Below, piece by piece: positions 53,787 to 63,166 of a stretch of DNA of 64,000 nucleotides. How positions within the stretch are numbered: the stretch's first letter is position 1; each line of letters opens with the position of its first letter. A model generated the notes under the pieces. It had not been told where the DNA came from and made no database searches. It was given only the letters and a program-made list of their open reading frames with translations. The position numbers and the translations under genes are program-made. Source of the stretch: JABMMZ01 sp044368575 (GTDB taxonomy: Bacteria > Bacteroidota > Bacteroidia > NS11-12g > UBA955); NCBI GenBank assembly GCA_044368575.1, contig JBIPPH010000003.1, forward strand, positions 1-64,000, read 5' to 3'.

Positions 53787-56700
53787 ATGAATTTAAACAC
53801 CATTATAGGGTTTTCTATAAAGAACAAATTGATTATAGGCTTATTTACCATTGGCCTAATCATATACGGTAGTTTTGAATTGTTCAAACTGCCAATAGAT
53901 GCAGTGCCAGATATTACTAATAATCAGGTGCAAGTGATTACAATTGCACCGTCTTTGGGTGCTACTGACATTGAACGATTGGTTACATTTCCAATAGAGC
54001 AAGCCAATAACAATATCCCCGGACTGCACGAAATAAGAAGTTTTTCAAGGTTTGGCTTGTCATTGGTGACTATAGTCTTCGAAGACGATGTGGATGTGTA
54101 TTGGGCACGTCAACAAGTGTCTGAAAGGATACAAAATGTTAAAGACCAAATACCACAAGGGGTTTGCGTGCCTGAATTAGGCCCTGTTACAACAGGATTG
54201 GGCGAAATATACCAATATGTTTTAAGACCTAAACCTGGCTTTGAGCATCAATACAGTAGTATGGAATTAAGAACCATACAAGATTGGATTGTTAGAAGAC
54301 AATTATTAGGAGTAAAGGGGGTAGCAGATGTGAGTAGTTTTGGCGGTCATTTAAAGCAATATGAAATTGCCTTAAACCCAGACAAGCTACAATCATTAGG
54401 CTTAACGATAGACCAAGTTTTTAAAGCCATAGAGGCCAATAATGAAAATACAGGCGGTGGCTATATTGAGAGAGGTCCAAATGTGTTTTACATCCGCACC
54501 GAAGGTTTAGTACATTCAGAACAAGACCTTATGAACGTACCTGTTAAATTGCTTGACAACGGTGTGCCGCTATTGATCAGAGACATTGCCCAAGTTAGAA
54601 TAGGTACTGCAATTCGTTATGGGGCTTTGCATTTGGATACGCTCGGGGAAGTGTCTGGTGCTGTGGTGATGATGCTGAAAGGCGCTAATAGTAGCGAGGT
54701 AATCAAAGCTGTAAAAGACCGTGTGGCGGAGATTCAAAAGACTTTGCCTGAAGGCATTGTGATAGAACCATTTCTGGATCGTACCAAGATGGTCAATAAT
54801 GCCATTGGAACGGTTGAAACCAATTTATTGGAAGGTGCCCTCATAGTGATTTTTGTCTTAGTTGTCTTTTTGGGCAATTTAAGAGCAGGCTTATTAGTGG
54901 CATCTGTTATTCCTTTGTCGATGTTGTTTGCCATTATCATGATGAATCTATTTCATGTGAGTGGAAATTTAATGAGTTTAGGTGCGCTTGATTTTGGTTT
55001 GATAGTCGACGGGGCTGTTATTATTGTTGAGGCTGTAATGCACGCCTTGGCGATTCGCACTATGGGTCAAATGACGGCAGTTTCAAACACAGAGATGGAC
55101 GATACAGTTAAATCTTCAGCAGGTAAGATGATGAACAGTGCGGTCTTCGGACAAATCATTATTTTAATCGTGTATCTACCTATATTTTCATTGCAGGGCA
55201 TTGAAGGAAAAATGTTTAAACCAATGGCTCAAACAGTTGCCTTTGCATTGTTAGGGGCGTTTATATTGTCTTTAACCTATGTGCCTATGATGAGTGCATG
55301 GTTATTGAGTAGAAAAGCACACAAGCCCAATTGGTCTGATTGGTTTATGCAAAAAGTGGAGGCTTGGTATCAAAAAGCTTTTGAATGGATTGTATTGAAA
55401 GTTAAATGGTTGTTTATAGGCTTAGGGTTATTGGTCATAGCTGCTGTAGTTGTCCTTACGCAATTAGGCGGTGAATTTATACCTAGTTTAGAGGAAGGCG
55501 ATTTTGCACTTGAAACCAGAGTTTTGCCAGGAAGTAATTTAAATGTGAGTTTAAAAGCTTCGGAGCAAGCTTCCAAGATTTTACTCACTCAATTTCCTGA
55601 AGTGGAGAAAGTAGTGGCTAAAATCGGTAGCGGTGAAGTGCCAACTGATCCAATGCCAATTGATGCTCAAGATTTAATGATCATCATGAAAGATAAGCAC
55701 ACTTGGAAAACAGCGCATTCATTTAATGAGATGGCAGAGAAAATGGGAGAGGCCTTGAAAGCGGTTCCTGGGGTTACCTTTGGTTTTCAATACCCTGTTC
55801 AAATGCGTTTTAATGAGTTAATGACTGGCGCCAGACAAGACGTTGTTTGTAAACTGTTTGGAGAAGATCTTGATACTTTGGCTTACTATGCAGCAAAGAT
55901 GGGGCATTTGGCCTCAAAGGTTGAAGGTGCTCAAGATATTTATGTTGAACCTGTTACTGGGGTAAGTCAAATAGTAGTGGATTACAAGCGCGATTTAATA
56001 GCGCGTTATGGCTTACAAGTGGCAGCTATCAATAGCGTTGTTAATACCGCTTTTGCAGGAGGCTTAGCGGGTAAAGTATATGAGGGTGAAAAGCGTTTTG
56101 ATTTGGTGTTAAGGTTACAAAATGATCACAGAAAAACACTCAATGATGTTCAGAATTTATTGATTCCAATCGGTCAAAATAACTTTGTGCCTTTGTCACA
56201 TCTGGCAGATGTTTCGATTAAAGTCGGGCCTAATCAAATTCAAAGAGAAGATGCTAAACGACGCATTGTAGTTGGTTTTAATGTGAGAGGTCGCGATGTA
56301 CAGTCTATAGTGGATGAGTTAAAAACTAAGATTGAAAAACAAATTAAATTACCACCTGGATATTCAGTGCGCTATGGCGGAACGTTTGAAAATTTGAACG
56401 CTGCTAAAAAGCGTTTAGGCATCGCTGTGCCACTAGCCCTTGCATTGATTTTTCTCATGCTGTATTTCGCTTTTCAATCTATTAAGCACGCCAGTTTAAT
56501 TTATTCAGCTATTCCATTGTCAGCATTGGGGGGCATCTTTGCACTTTACATCAGAGATATGCCTTTTAGTATCAGTGCGGGCGTAGGTTTTATAGCTTTA
56601 TTTGGCGTAGCGGTCTTAAACGGGATCGTTTTAATTTCAGAGTTTAAACGTCAAAAAGAGACCCATACAGGTGCATTAACTGAAATGGTTATGAATGCTA

Positions 56701-58130
56701 CTAAACTTAGACTCAGACCAGTATTAATGACGGCATTTGTTGCTTCATTGGGCTTTTTGCCAATGGCATTAAGCAATGGCGCTGGCGCTGAGGTCCAAAG
56801 GCCTTTGGCTACAGTCGTCATTGGAGGTTTGTTAATCGCCACATTTTTAACCTTATTTGTCTTGCCTATTTTGTTTATTATGTCAGAACAATCATTTAAA
56901 ATGAAGGGCTTGTCCTTAAAAGCCATCATTACTATCGCCTTTATTGGTGTTGGGGTCAATGGCTTTAGCCAAACAACAATTGGGTTTAAACAAGCGCTCG
57001 ATTCAGCCTTGAATAACAACTTGCAGATTAAGCAAGCTCATCAAGTGTTAGCCTATCAAAAGGCCTTAAATAAATCTGCTGTCAATATTCCTAAAACAGC
57101 TTTGACTTTTGAGCGAGGGCAACTCAATTCATATTACACTGATAAACGATTTGGATTGAACCAAACCTTGAGTTTACCAATGGTGTATTCACAGCAATAC
57201 AAAGTGTTAAGTGTTCAAACCTTGGCCCAATCTGCCAATCTGCAATTGACTCAATCTGAGGTGAAGCAAAGGGTGCTGCAGGCCTATTTTAACTGGTTAA
57301 ATCAAGCGCAACAGTTACTAGCCTTGAGGTCAGTAGATACTATGTTTAAAGCCATGTTGAAGCAGTCTAGTCAGTTGTATAGTTTAGGGGAAATAGACAT
57401 TGCTCAAAACGCATCCATTCAATTGAAAGGTCAATCTATTATGGCGCAATTACATGTTTTAGAAAGCGCCCAAGCGCTAACGCTTTCTGAATTCAATTGG
57501 TTGTTGAATACACACGCCAATTATACGCCAGATTTGAGCTCAGGAAGAATGCCATTACCAAATATTGATAGCTCATTGTTGTTAAAACATCCGCAATTGC
57601 AAATCCTCAAGCAATATGTTCAATTAAGTCAACAACAGAGTAAATTAGAATCGTATAAATTATTGCCGGAAATTCAATTGGGATATTCCAATATGACCAT
57701 GAATGGCTTTGGTGCTGACAATCGATTTTATACCAATAGTGCTAGGTTTCAATCTTTTCAGTTTGGCGTCACTGTGCCTTTGTTTTACAATGCCCAAAAA
57801 GCCATGTTCAATGCGTCTAAGATTGACAGAACGGTTCAAGAACAAGCGTTGAAAATTCAAACACAAGCTCTGCAATTGGATTGGCAACAATGCCTATCAG
57901 CCTTGGAGCATCATATTCAATACCTCAATTATTTTGATGGTGCTGGATTGACGCAATTAAACCAATTAAAAACAACTGCCAACTTGCAATTACAATCAGG
58001 CGATATCTCTTATTCAGATTGGGTTGGACTTATGGGGCAATACTTTGAACTTCAAAAACAATATTTTGAAGTTGTTAATCAATACAATCAAAACATCATC
58101 CATCTCAACTATTTGATGGGCCAATTTTAA
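53787..58130 (+). CDS. CzcA/CusA-type RND metal efflux pump fused to a TolC-like outer-membrane factor
   Basis: A 1447-aa fusion. Residues 1-1038 are a heavy-metal efflux RND pump with 12 transmembrane helices; TM4 holds 'DFGLIVDG' (402-409, essential Asp408), the HME1 (Zn/Co/Cd) signature rather than the CusA copper one, though it ends VEA instead of VEN. Residues 1039-1062 read as a complete signal peptide ('MKGLSLKAIITIAFIGVGVN', cut after GFS). Residues 1062-1447 are a TolC/CusC-like helical outer-membrane factor. Such fusions occur in Bacteroidota. With the downstream adaptor this gives a full tripartite metal exporter. Confidence 0.9.
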   Translation: MNLNTIIGFSIKNKLIIGLFTIGLIIYGSFELFKLPIDAVPDITNNQVQVITIAPSLGATDIERLVTFPIEQANNNIPGLHEIRSFSRFGLSLVTIVFEDDVDVYWARQQVSERIQNVKDQIPQGVCVPELGPVTTGLGEIYQYVLRPKPGFEHQYSSMELRTIQDWIVRRQLLGVKGVADVSSFGGHLKQYEIALNPDKLQSLGLTIDQVFKAIEANNENTGGGYIERGPNVFYIRTEGLVHSEQDLMNVPVKLLDNGVPLLIRDIAQVRIGTAIRYGALHLDTLGEVSGAVVMMLKGANSSEVIKAVKDRVAEIQKTLPEGIVIEPFLDRTKMVNNAIGTVETNLLEGALIVIFVLVVFLGNLRAGLLVASVIPLSMLFAIIMMNLFHVSGNLMSLGALDFGLIVDGAVIIVEAVMHALAIRTMGQMTAVSNTEMDDTVKSSAGKMMNSAVFGQIIILIVYLPIFSLQGIEGKMFKPMAQTVAFALLGAFILSLTYVPMMSAWLLSRKAHKPNWSDWFMQKVEAWYQKAFEWIVLKVKWLFIGLGLLVIAAVVVLTQLGGEFIPSLEEGDFALETRVLPGSNLNVSLKASEQASKILLTQFPEVEKVVAKIGSGEVPTDPMPIDAQDLMIIMKDKHTWKTAHSFNEMAEKMGEALKAVPGVTFGFQYPVQMRFNELMTGARQDVVCKLFGEDLDTLAYYAAKMGHLASKVEGAQDIYVEPVTGVSQIVVDYKRDLIARYGLQVAAINSVVNTAFAGGLAGKVYEGEKRFDLVLRLQNDHRKTLNDVQNLLIPIGQNNFVPLSHLADVSIKVGPNQIQREDAKRRIVVGFNVRGRDVQSIVDELKTKIEKQIKLPPGYSVRYGGTFENLNAAKKRLGIAVPLALALIFLMLYFAFQSIKHASLIYSAIPLSALGGIFALYIRDMPFSISAGVGFIALFGVAVLNGIVLISEFKRQKETHTGALTEMVMNATKLRLRPVLMTAFVASLGFLPMALSNGAGAEVQRPLATVVIGGLLIATFLTLFVLPILFIMSEQSFKMKGLSLKAIITIAFIGVGVNGFSQTTIGFKQALDSALNNNLQIKQAHQVLAYQKALNKSAVNIPKTALTFERGQLNSYYTDKRFGLNQTLSLPMVYSQQYKVLSVQTLAQSANLQLTQSEVKQRVLQAYFNWLNQAQQLLALRSVDTMFKAMLKQSSQLYSLGEIDIAQNASIQLKGQSIMAQLHVLESAQALTLSEFNWLLNTHANYTPDLSSGRMPLPNIDSSLLLKHPQLQILKQYVQLSQQQSKLESYKLLPEIQLGYSNMTMNGFGADNRFYTNSARFQSFQFGVTVPLFYNAQKAMFNASKIDRTVQEQALKIQTQALQLDWQQCLSALEHHIQYLNYFDGAGLTQLNQLKTTANLQLQSGDISYSDWVGLMGQYFELQKQYFEVVNQYNQNIIHLNYLMGQF

Positions 58131-58141
58131 ACCAATTTTTT

Positions 58142-59272
58142 ATGAACAAAATCATTCAATATTTTTTATATACGACTTGCATTACAACATTGTTTGCTTG
58201 CCAATCTGCGGCCAAAGAAGAACAGCAAGTTGAATCTAAAACGAATCAAATACAATTAACGGATGCTCAATTTAAGACTGTTGGCATATTAACGGATACC
58301 ATGCAAATCCAAACTTTGCAAGGCGATGTTAAAGTCAATGGTGTAATCGATGTGCCACCCCAAAATATGGTCTCTGTAGGCATCCCTCTTGGAGGCTTTC
58401 TTAAAAGCACTCATTTACTACCTGGTATGAAAGTGAAGAAAGGAGAAGTCATTGCCATATTGGAAGATCAACAGTACATTCAGTTGCAACAAGATTACTT
58501 AACAGCTTTAGCTGAATTTTCATTCATTGATAAGGAATACAAAAGACAACAAGAGCTCAATCAGTCTAAGGCTATAAGTGATAAGTCATACGAGCAAATT
58601 AAAGCGACTTATCAAAAACAAAAAATTGCCATTAAAGCCTTGTCTGAGAAATTGAGACTAATAGGTATTCAACCTGAAAATCTTAATGAAAATACTATTT
58701 CTAAGAGCATTAATTTACAGTCGCCTATTAGTGGATTTGTGAGTAAGGTAAATGTGAATGTAGGTCGATACATAACAGGTTCAGATGTGCTTTTTGAATT
58801 GGTGAATCCAGATGATATTCATTTGAATTTAACCGTTTATGAAAAAGACATTGCTAGTTTGAAAATTGGTAGTAAGGTAAAAGCCTTCACCAATACCAAT
58901 CCTAATAAAGTCTATCAATGTGATGTGATATTGATAGGTCAAGATGTGTCTAAAGAAGGTTATGTGCAGATACATTGCCATTTTGATACCTATAGCAGTG
59001 AATTGATTCCTGGTATGTATATGAATGCGGATATCACTACAGACGGAATTCATGCTAGAGTTTTGCCAGAACCAGCTGTTGTTAGCTATGAAGGTAAAGA
59101 CTATGTGTTTTTAGATCAAGGCAATAAACAATATAAATTATTAGAAGTAAAGGTCTTAAAACGTTCAGCCACTTGGGTTCAAATAGATTATGAAGCATCA
59201 GCAAACCAAGCCTTTGTTGTAAAAGGGGCATATGATTTACTCATGATGGCTAAAAATTCAGAAGAAGAGTAA
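58142..59272 (+). CDS. CusB/CzcB-type periplasmic adaptor lipoprotein
   Basis: A 376-aa membrane fusion protein that links the RND pump to the outer-membrane factor. It has a lipobox ('TTLFAC', Cys20), a barrel-sandwich lipoyl domain ('GGFLKSTHLLPGMKVKKGEVIAIL'), an alpha-helical hairpin (about 115-185) and a second lipoyl half ('SPISGFVSKVNVNVGRYI'), then beta-barrel and membrane-proximal domains. No extra metal-binding tail is present. It starts 11 nt after the pump-OMF fusion and ends 3 nt before the CDF gene. Confidence 0.9.
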   Translation: MNKIIQYFLYTTCITTLFACQSAAKEEQQVESKTNQIQLTDAQFKTVGILTDTMQIQTLQGDVKVNGVIDVPPQNMVSVGIPLGGFLKSTHLLPGMKVKKGEVIAILEDQQYIQLQQDYLTALAEFSFIDKEYKRQQELNQSKAISDKSYEQIKATYQKQKIAIKALSEKLRLIGIQPENLNENTISKSINLQSPISGFVSKVNVNVGRYITGSDVLFELVNPDDIHLNLTVYEKDIASLKIGSKVKAFTNTNPNKVYQCDVILIGQDVSKEGYVQIHCHFDTYSSELIPGMYMNADITTDGIHARVLPEPAVVSYEGKDYVFLDQGNKQYKLLEVKVLKRSATWVQIDYEASANQAFVVKGAYDLLMMAKNSEEE

Positions 59273-59275
59273 TAG

Positions 59276-60265
59276 ATGAAGTCTGAGCAATCAAAAATCA
59301 TAGGGCTACAGAAATGGGTATTCGTTGTTTCTGTTTTGCTTTTGCTGTTTAAGTTAACCGCCTGGGTATATACAGGCTCGGTTGCCATATTAACAGATGC
59401 TTTGGAGAGCATTGTCAATGTTGTAGCTGGTATTATGGGTTTGTACAGCTTGAATTTATCTAATAAGCCAAAGGATACAGAACACCCTTATGGGCATGGT
59501 AAGGTAGAATTTATAACCTCTGCTATTGAAGGTGTATTAATTATGGTGGCAGCCCTATTTATTGTGTTTGAAGCCACTCAACATTTACTGCATCCACAAG
59601 CCATCCGATCTATTGATTTTGGTATTCTTGTGTTGTTGTTAACCAGCGCAGTAAATTATGCATTAGGTTGGTATTGCGGTAAGGTTGGTAAACAATCCCA
59701 GTCCGTTGTTTTAATGGGTAGCGGGGCACATTTAAAAAGTGATACATACTCAACCCTTGGAATAGTCATTGGGGTGGTTTTAGTAAAGTTGACCAACGCC
59801 CTATGGCTCGATGCAAGTGTGGCAATTTTGTTTTCTTTAATCATTCTGCGAACAGGGTATAAAATCATTAGACAATCTGTTTCGGGTATTATGGATGAAA
59901 CCGATATGTTGGTGGTGGATCAAATCGTAAATGTTTTGAATGAACACCGTTCTAAACAATGGATAGATGTTCACAATGTACGCGTTATCAATTATGCTGG
60001 TTTTTATCATATTGATTGCCACTTAACGGTTCCATATTATATCAATGTCAATGAGGCGCATCAACAAATGGATGCTTTTACAGCTTTGTTGCACAAGCAC
60101 TTTAATGGACAAGTAGAGTTCTTTGTTCATATAGATGGTTGTGTGCCGCAACAATGTAAATTGTGTCAAATACAAGCTTGTAGCCATAGGCAAACTGATT
60201 TTGATACACTTCAAGATTGGACCCGTCAGAATTTGTTAGACAATGCAAAGCATGGCTTGCAATAG
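59276..60265 (+). CDS. Cation diffusion facilitator transporter with Cys-rich C-terminal tail
   Basis: A 329-aa divalent metal exporter of the CDF family, with six helices and a cytoplasmic C-terminal domain. The TM5 site is intact ('HLKSD', His152 and Asp156). In TM2 the usual [HD]xxxD pair reads 'ESIVN' (Glu44, Asn48), with an extra Asp41. 'EHPYGHGKVEFI' is the conserved loop after TM2. The C-terminal end has Cys289, Cys294, Cys297, Cys302 and His304, a possible metal site. Clustered with the RND system, so a second, inner-membrane route for the same metal is likely. Confidence 0.87.
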   Translation: MKSEQSKIIGLQKWVFVVSVLLLLFKLTAWVYTGSVAILTDALESIVNVVAGIMGLYSLNLSNKPKDTEHPYGHGKVEFITSAIEGVLIMVAALFIVFEATQHLLHPQAIRSIDFGILVLLLTSAVNYALGWYCGKVGKQSQSVVLMGSGAHLKSDTYSTLGIVIGVVLVKLTNALWLDASVAILFSLIILRTGYKIIRQSVSGIMDETDMLVVDQIVNVLNEHRSKQWIDVHNVRVINYAGFYHIDCHLTVPYYINVNEAHQQMDAFTALLHKHFNGQVEFFVHIDGCVPQQCKLCQIQACSHRQTDFDTLQDWTRQNLLDNAKHGLQ

Positions 60266-60270
60266 TTCAC

Positions 60271-61470
60271 TTATCGTTTGAGTAAGTGTTTTTCTAAACG
60301 GTAAATCATTATGGTAGCGATGGTCATGGTGCAAATGACCACCATGCCCAATTGTTCATAATGCAATAATTTGCCTGTACTTGTTTTTACGACTATAAGA
60401 CCGGCAATGGCTGCGGCAATACCTCCAGACAATTGTTGAATGGAGGAATTAATGCTCATGAAAGCCCCTCTATCTTGTGGTTTAGGGACCATAGAAATAA
60501 GACTAGAGGAGGCAATGATTCTGGCGCTTATGCCAATAAACATTAGACCATTAAATACCATTACTATCGGCAGGGGAGTATGGCCAAGTCTGGTGTAAAA
60601 CACAATGACTAACATGCTCAATAGGCTACCACCTAAAAAGATTTTGAATCGATCAATTTTATCTGATTGTTTACCGACTAAAGGCCCCGTTAAAATGGTA
60701 ACTATTCCAGTAGCACCAAACAAATAAGGCAGGTCTTTTAAAGCTACACCTAAATTATTGGTACTAAAGGCAGAGGCAAAAGGCATCATCATATAGCCAC
60801 CAGTTGACAATAATATAGTGGCCAAAAATCCTTTTAAATAATTAGGGTTAATGAGTGTGTCTTTTAAATGTCTGAAGGCGTTTTTGGGTTCAGTTAGCTG
60901 TAAATGGGCGTTAACAGGTTTCATGAATACAAAAATGACTATGCCTAATAGCAAGCCAAGAATAACTATTAAATAAAAGACCGCATGCCAATTGTATAGC
61001 TCAGCTAATTTTAAGCCAATAGGGATGCCTAATACTTGGCTGGCAGAAAAAGCCATTTGAATGTAGGCAATTACCCTACCTCTATTTTCAATTTTAAAAC
61101 TATCAGTGCCAATAGCAAAGGAAATGGAACTGATAACACCCCCAAATACGCCTGTAACAATTCTGGCAATCAATAGGGAAGTGTAAGTGTCTGCCATAGC
61201 ACACATAAGCGTACCTAACAAAAACCCAACATAAAAAAATAACAGGTACTTTTTGCGGTCGTATTTATCTGCATACCCAGCAGAGAGTATGCCTGATAAG
61301 CCTGCACTAAATGCATAGGCTGAAACCACCCACCCAAATTCTTGAGCATTGATTTTTAACTCTTTTAGTAGCACCGCTCCTAATGGAGATAATACCATAA
61401 AGTCAAGCACTACAGTAAATTGAAGTAGGGCTAAAACAACAATTAAAAACTTTTGATATTTAGTAAACAA
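60271..61470 (-). CDS. MFS transporter
   Basis: A 399-aa major facilitator protein with 12 helices. Motif A is 'GYADKYDRKKYLLF' between TM2 and TM3, and 'RIVTGVFGGVISSISFAI' lies in TM4, as in drug:H+ antiporters. Substrate unknown. The start codon is TTG at 61470 ('MFTKYQKFLIVVLALLQF'); an in-frame stop lies seven codons upstream and the next ATG is inside TM1. It converges on the CDF gene with a 5-nt gap. Confidence 0.85.
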   Translation of the reverse strand: MFTKYQKFLIVVLALLQFTVVLDFMVLSPLGAVLLKELKINAQEFGWVVSAYAFSAGLSGILSAGYADKYDRKKYLLFFYVGFLLGTLMCAMADTYTSLLIARIVTGVFGGVISSISFAIGTDSFKIENRGRVIAYIQMAFSASQVLGIPIGLKLAELYNWHAVFYLIVILGLLLGIVIFVFMKPVNAHLQLTEPKNAFRHLKDTLINPNYLKGFLATILLSTGGYMMMPFASAFSTNNLGVALKDLPYLFGATGIVTILTGPLVGKQSDKIDRFKIFLGGSLLSMLVIVFYTRLGHTPLPIVMVFNGLMFIGISARIIASSSLISMVPKPQDRGAFMSINSSIQQLSGGIAAAIAGLIVVKTSTGKLLHYEQLGMVVICTMTIATIMIYRLEKHLLKR

Positions 61471-61582
61471 AATCGGTCGGTGAAATTACATCAAGCATCT
61501 TGCATAAGCAATTTCATTTTGAGATAATGTTTAAAAGCATGATTGATATATGCTAACTCCTTATAAGTTTTAGCGCAATAAA

Positions 61583-63166
61583 TTATTTCTTAATTCTTGT
61601 AGCTGATTGATGGTCAGATATAGCAATGTGCTCATTTAAGCCAATTAATTCAACCGTACCTCCATTAAGTTGATATTCCTTTTTATAAGTATGCAGATTT
61701 TCCATTGTACTGTGGTCAATTAACTTTGTTTTACTTAAATCAATAGTGACGTCAAATCCACTTGGAATGGCATCAAGTTTACGCTTAATGCCCATAAAGT
61801 TCGTAAACACAGCCGCTTGGTCAATTTCAATTAAATATTTATTGCCATCAAATGATACTACAGTGGGGGCCTTGAAAATAACAGATAATGGTTTGCCATT
61901 AATGATATTGATTATGATTTCACATATCATGCCCATAACTATTCCAACTAATAGATCAATCCAAAAAGTAAAACAAATAGTTGTGATAAAAACGGCTAAT
62001 TGTTCTTTGCCTATTTTAAAAGTATTAACGAATTCTCTTGGGTGGGCCAGTTTTATACCAACAGATATTAACATGGCTGCAAGTGCAGAATTAGGTATCA
62101 TTTCAATGTACTTAATGGCAATTAGTACAAAAATTAATATGAACATGCCATGAAAGAAGTTAGCCCATCTTGTTTTTGCTCCATTAGAAATATTTGCAGA
62201 ACTTCTAGCGACTTCTGAAATCATAGGAAGTCCACCAAAGATGGCAGCGATAGTGTTTCCTATACCCACAGCAATTAAATCTTGATTGCTATTAGATTTT
62301 CTATTGTATGGATCTTTCATATCTATTGCTTTAATTGTCAACAATGATTCTATTGATCCTATTACTGCAAACATGATTACATATTTTATAAAAATGCCTG
62401 CTTGTTCAATACCAGAAAAATCTATGTTGATTTTTATGCTTTCAAATATATTCCCAATATTTACTAATGCATATTTGGGCTCAGTGGATTGAAAATTTAA
62501 AATTAATTCTGCAGGAATTGCAAAAAGCAGCACCATTAATGGTGCCGGTATTTTTTTGAGTTTGGGGTGTTTGATTTTACTCCAACTGAGCATAATCCAT
62601 AAACTTACAACGCCTACAAGAGTTGATTTTGTATCAATAAGCGCTAGGAATTTTGGGATATTCAATAATAATTCCAATGGCTCCTTGGCTTTTGTGAGCT
62701 CAGGGTTGATGTCCATAAACACTGGAATTTGTTTGATGATAATGATAAGGCCAATTGCAGCGAGCATGCCATGCACAGCTGAAAGGGGAAAGAAGTCTGT
62801 GAGTTTGCCTAATTTAAAATATCCAAAAAGTATTTGTAAAAAACCGGCAATAAACAATGCCCCAAGGGTTAAATGCCAACCTAATTCGCCACCGCCAAAA
62901 GCATTCACTGCACCTGCAACAATCACAATTAAGCCAGCCGCAGGTCCTTTGATGGTTAATGGAGAGCCCGCAAAAAAACTGACAATTATACCGCCAATTG
63001 CTGCTGTTAATAAGCCCATAATGGGAGGGAATTCAGATGCTTTGGCAATGCCTAAACTCAGCGGTAATGCTAATAAAAAAATACTAAAGCCTGAAAGCGC
63101 ATCACTTAGGAAATGGTCTTTTAATCCAGTAATGCCATCTTTAGGTAAAGGAAGTTTATTTTTCAT
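61583..63166 (-). CDS. SulP family anion transporter with STAS domain
   Basis: A 527-aa SulP/SLC26 transporter. The membrane part opens with 'LPLSLGIAKASEFPPIMGLLTAAIGGI' and has about 12-14 helices; 'GPAAGLIVIVAGAVNAFGG' is the substrate-binding region. The STAS domain occupies about residues 430-527 ('VTIDLSKTKLIDHSTMENLH'). Substrate could be sulfate or bicarbonate; no carbonic anhydrase or sulfate-assimilation gene is in view to decide. Its start lies 11 nt inside the upstream DUF2490 gene, implying coupling. Confidence 0.9.
   Translation of the reverse strand: MKNKLPLPKDGITGLKDHFLSDALSGFSIFLLALPLSLGIAKASEFPPIMGLLTAAIGGIIVSFFAGSPLTIKGPAAGLIVIVAGAVNAFGGGELGWHLTLGALFIAGFLQILFGYFKLGKLTDFFPLSAVHGMLAAIGLIIIIKQIPVFMDINPELTKAKEPLELLLNIPKFLALIDTKSTLVGVVSLWIMLSWSKIKHPKLKKIPAPLMVLLFAIPAELILNFQSTEPKYALVNIGNIFESIKINIDFSGIEQAGIFIKYVIMFAVIGSIESLLTIKAIDMKDPYNRKSNSNQDLIAVGIGNTIAAIFGGLPMISEVARSSANISNGAKTRWANFFHGMFILIFVLIAIKYIEMIPNSALAAMLISVGIKLAHPREFVNTFKIGKEQLAVFITTICFTFWIDLLVGIVMGMICEIIINIINGKPLSVIFKAPTVVSFDGNKYLIEIDQAAVFTNFMGIKRKLDAIPSGFDVTIDLSKTKLIDHSTMENLHTYKKEYQLNGGTVELIGLNEHIAISDHQSATRIKK

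Noticed and set aside
56651..57019. Long open frame of 122 codons on the minus strand inside the RND pump gene
   Set aside because: Shadow of the real gene: low-complexity, lysine/proline-rich product with no start context, and the plus strand is clearly coding.
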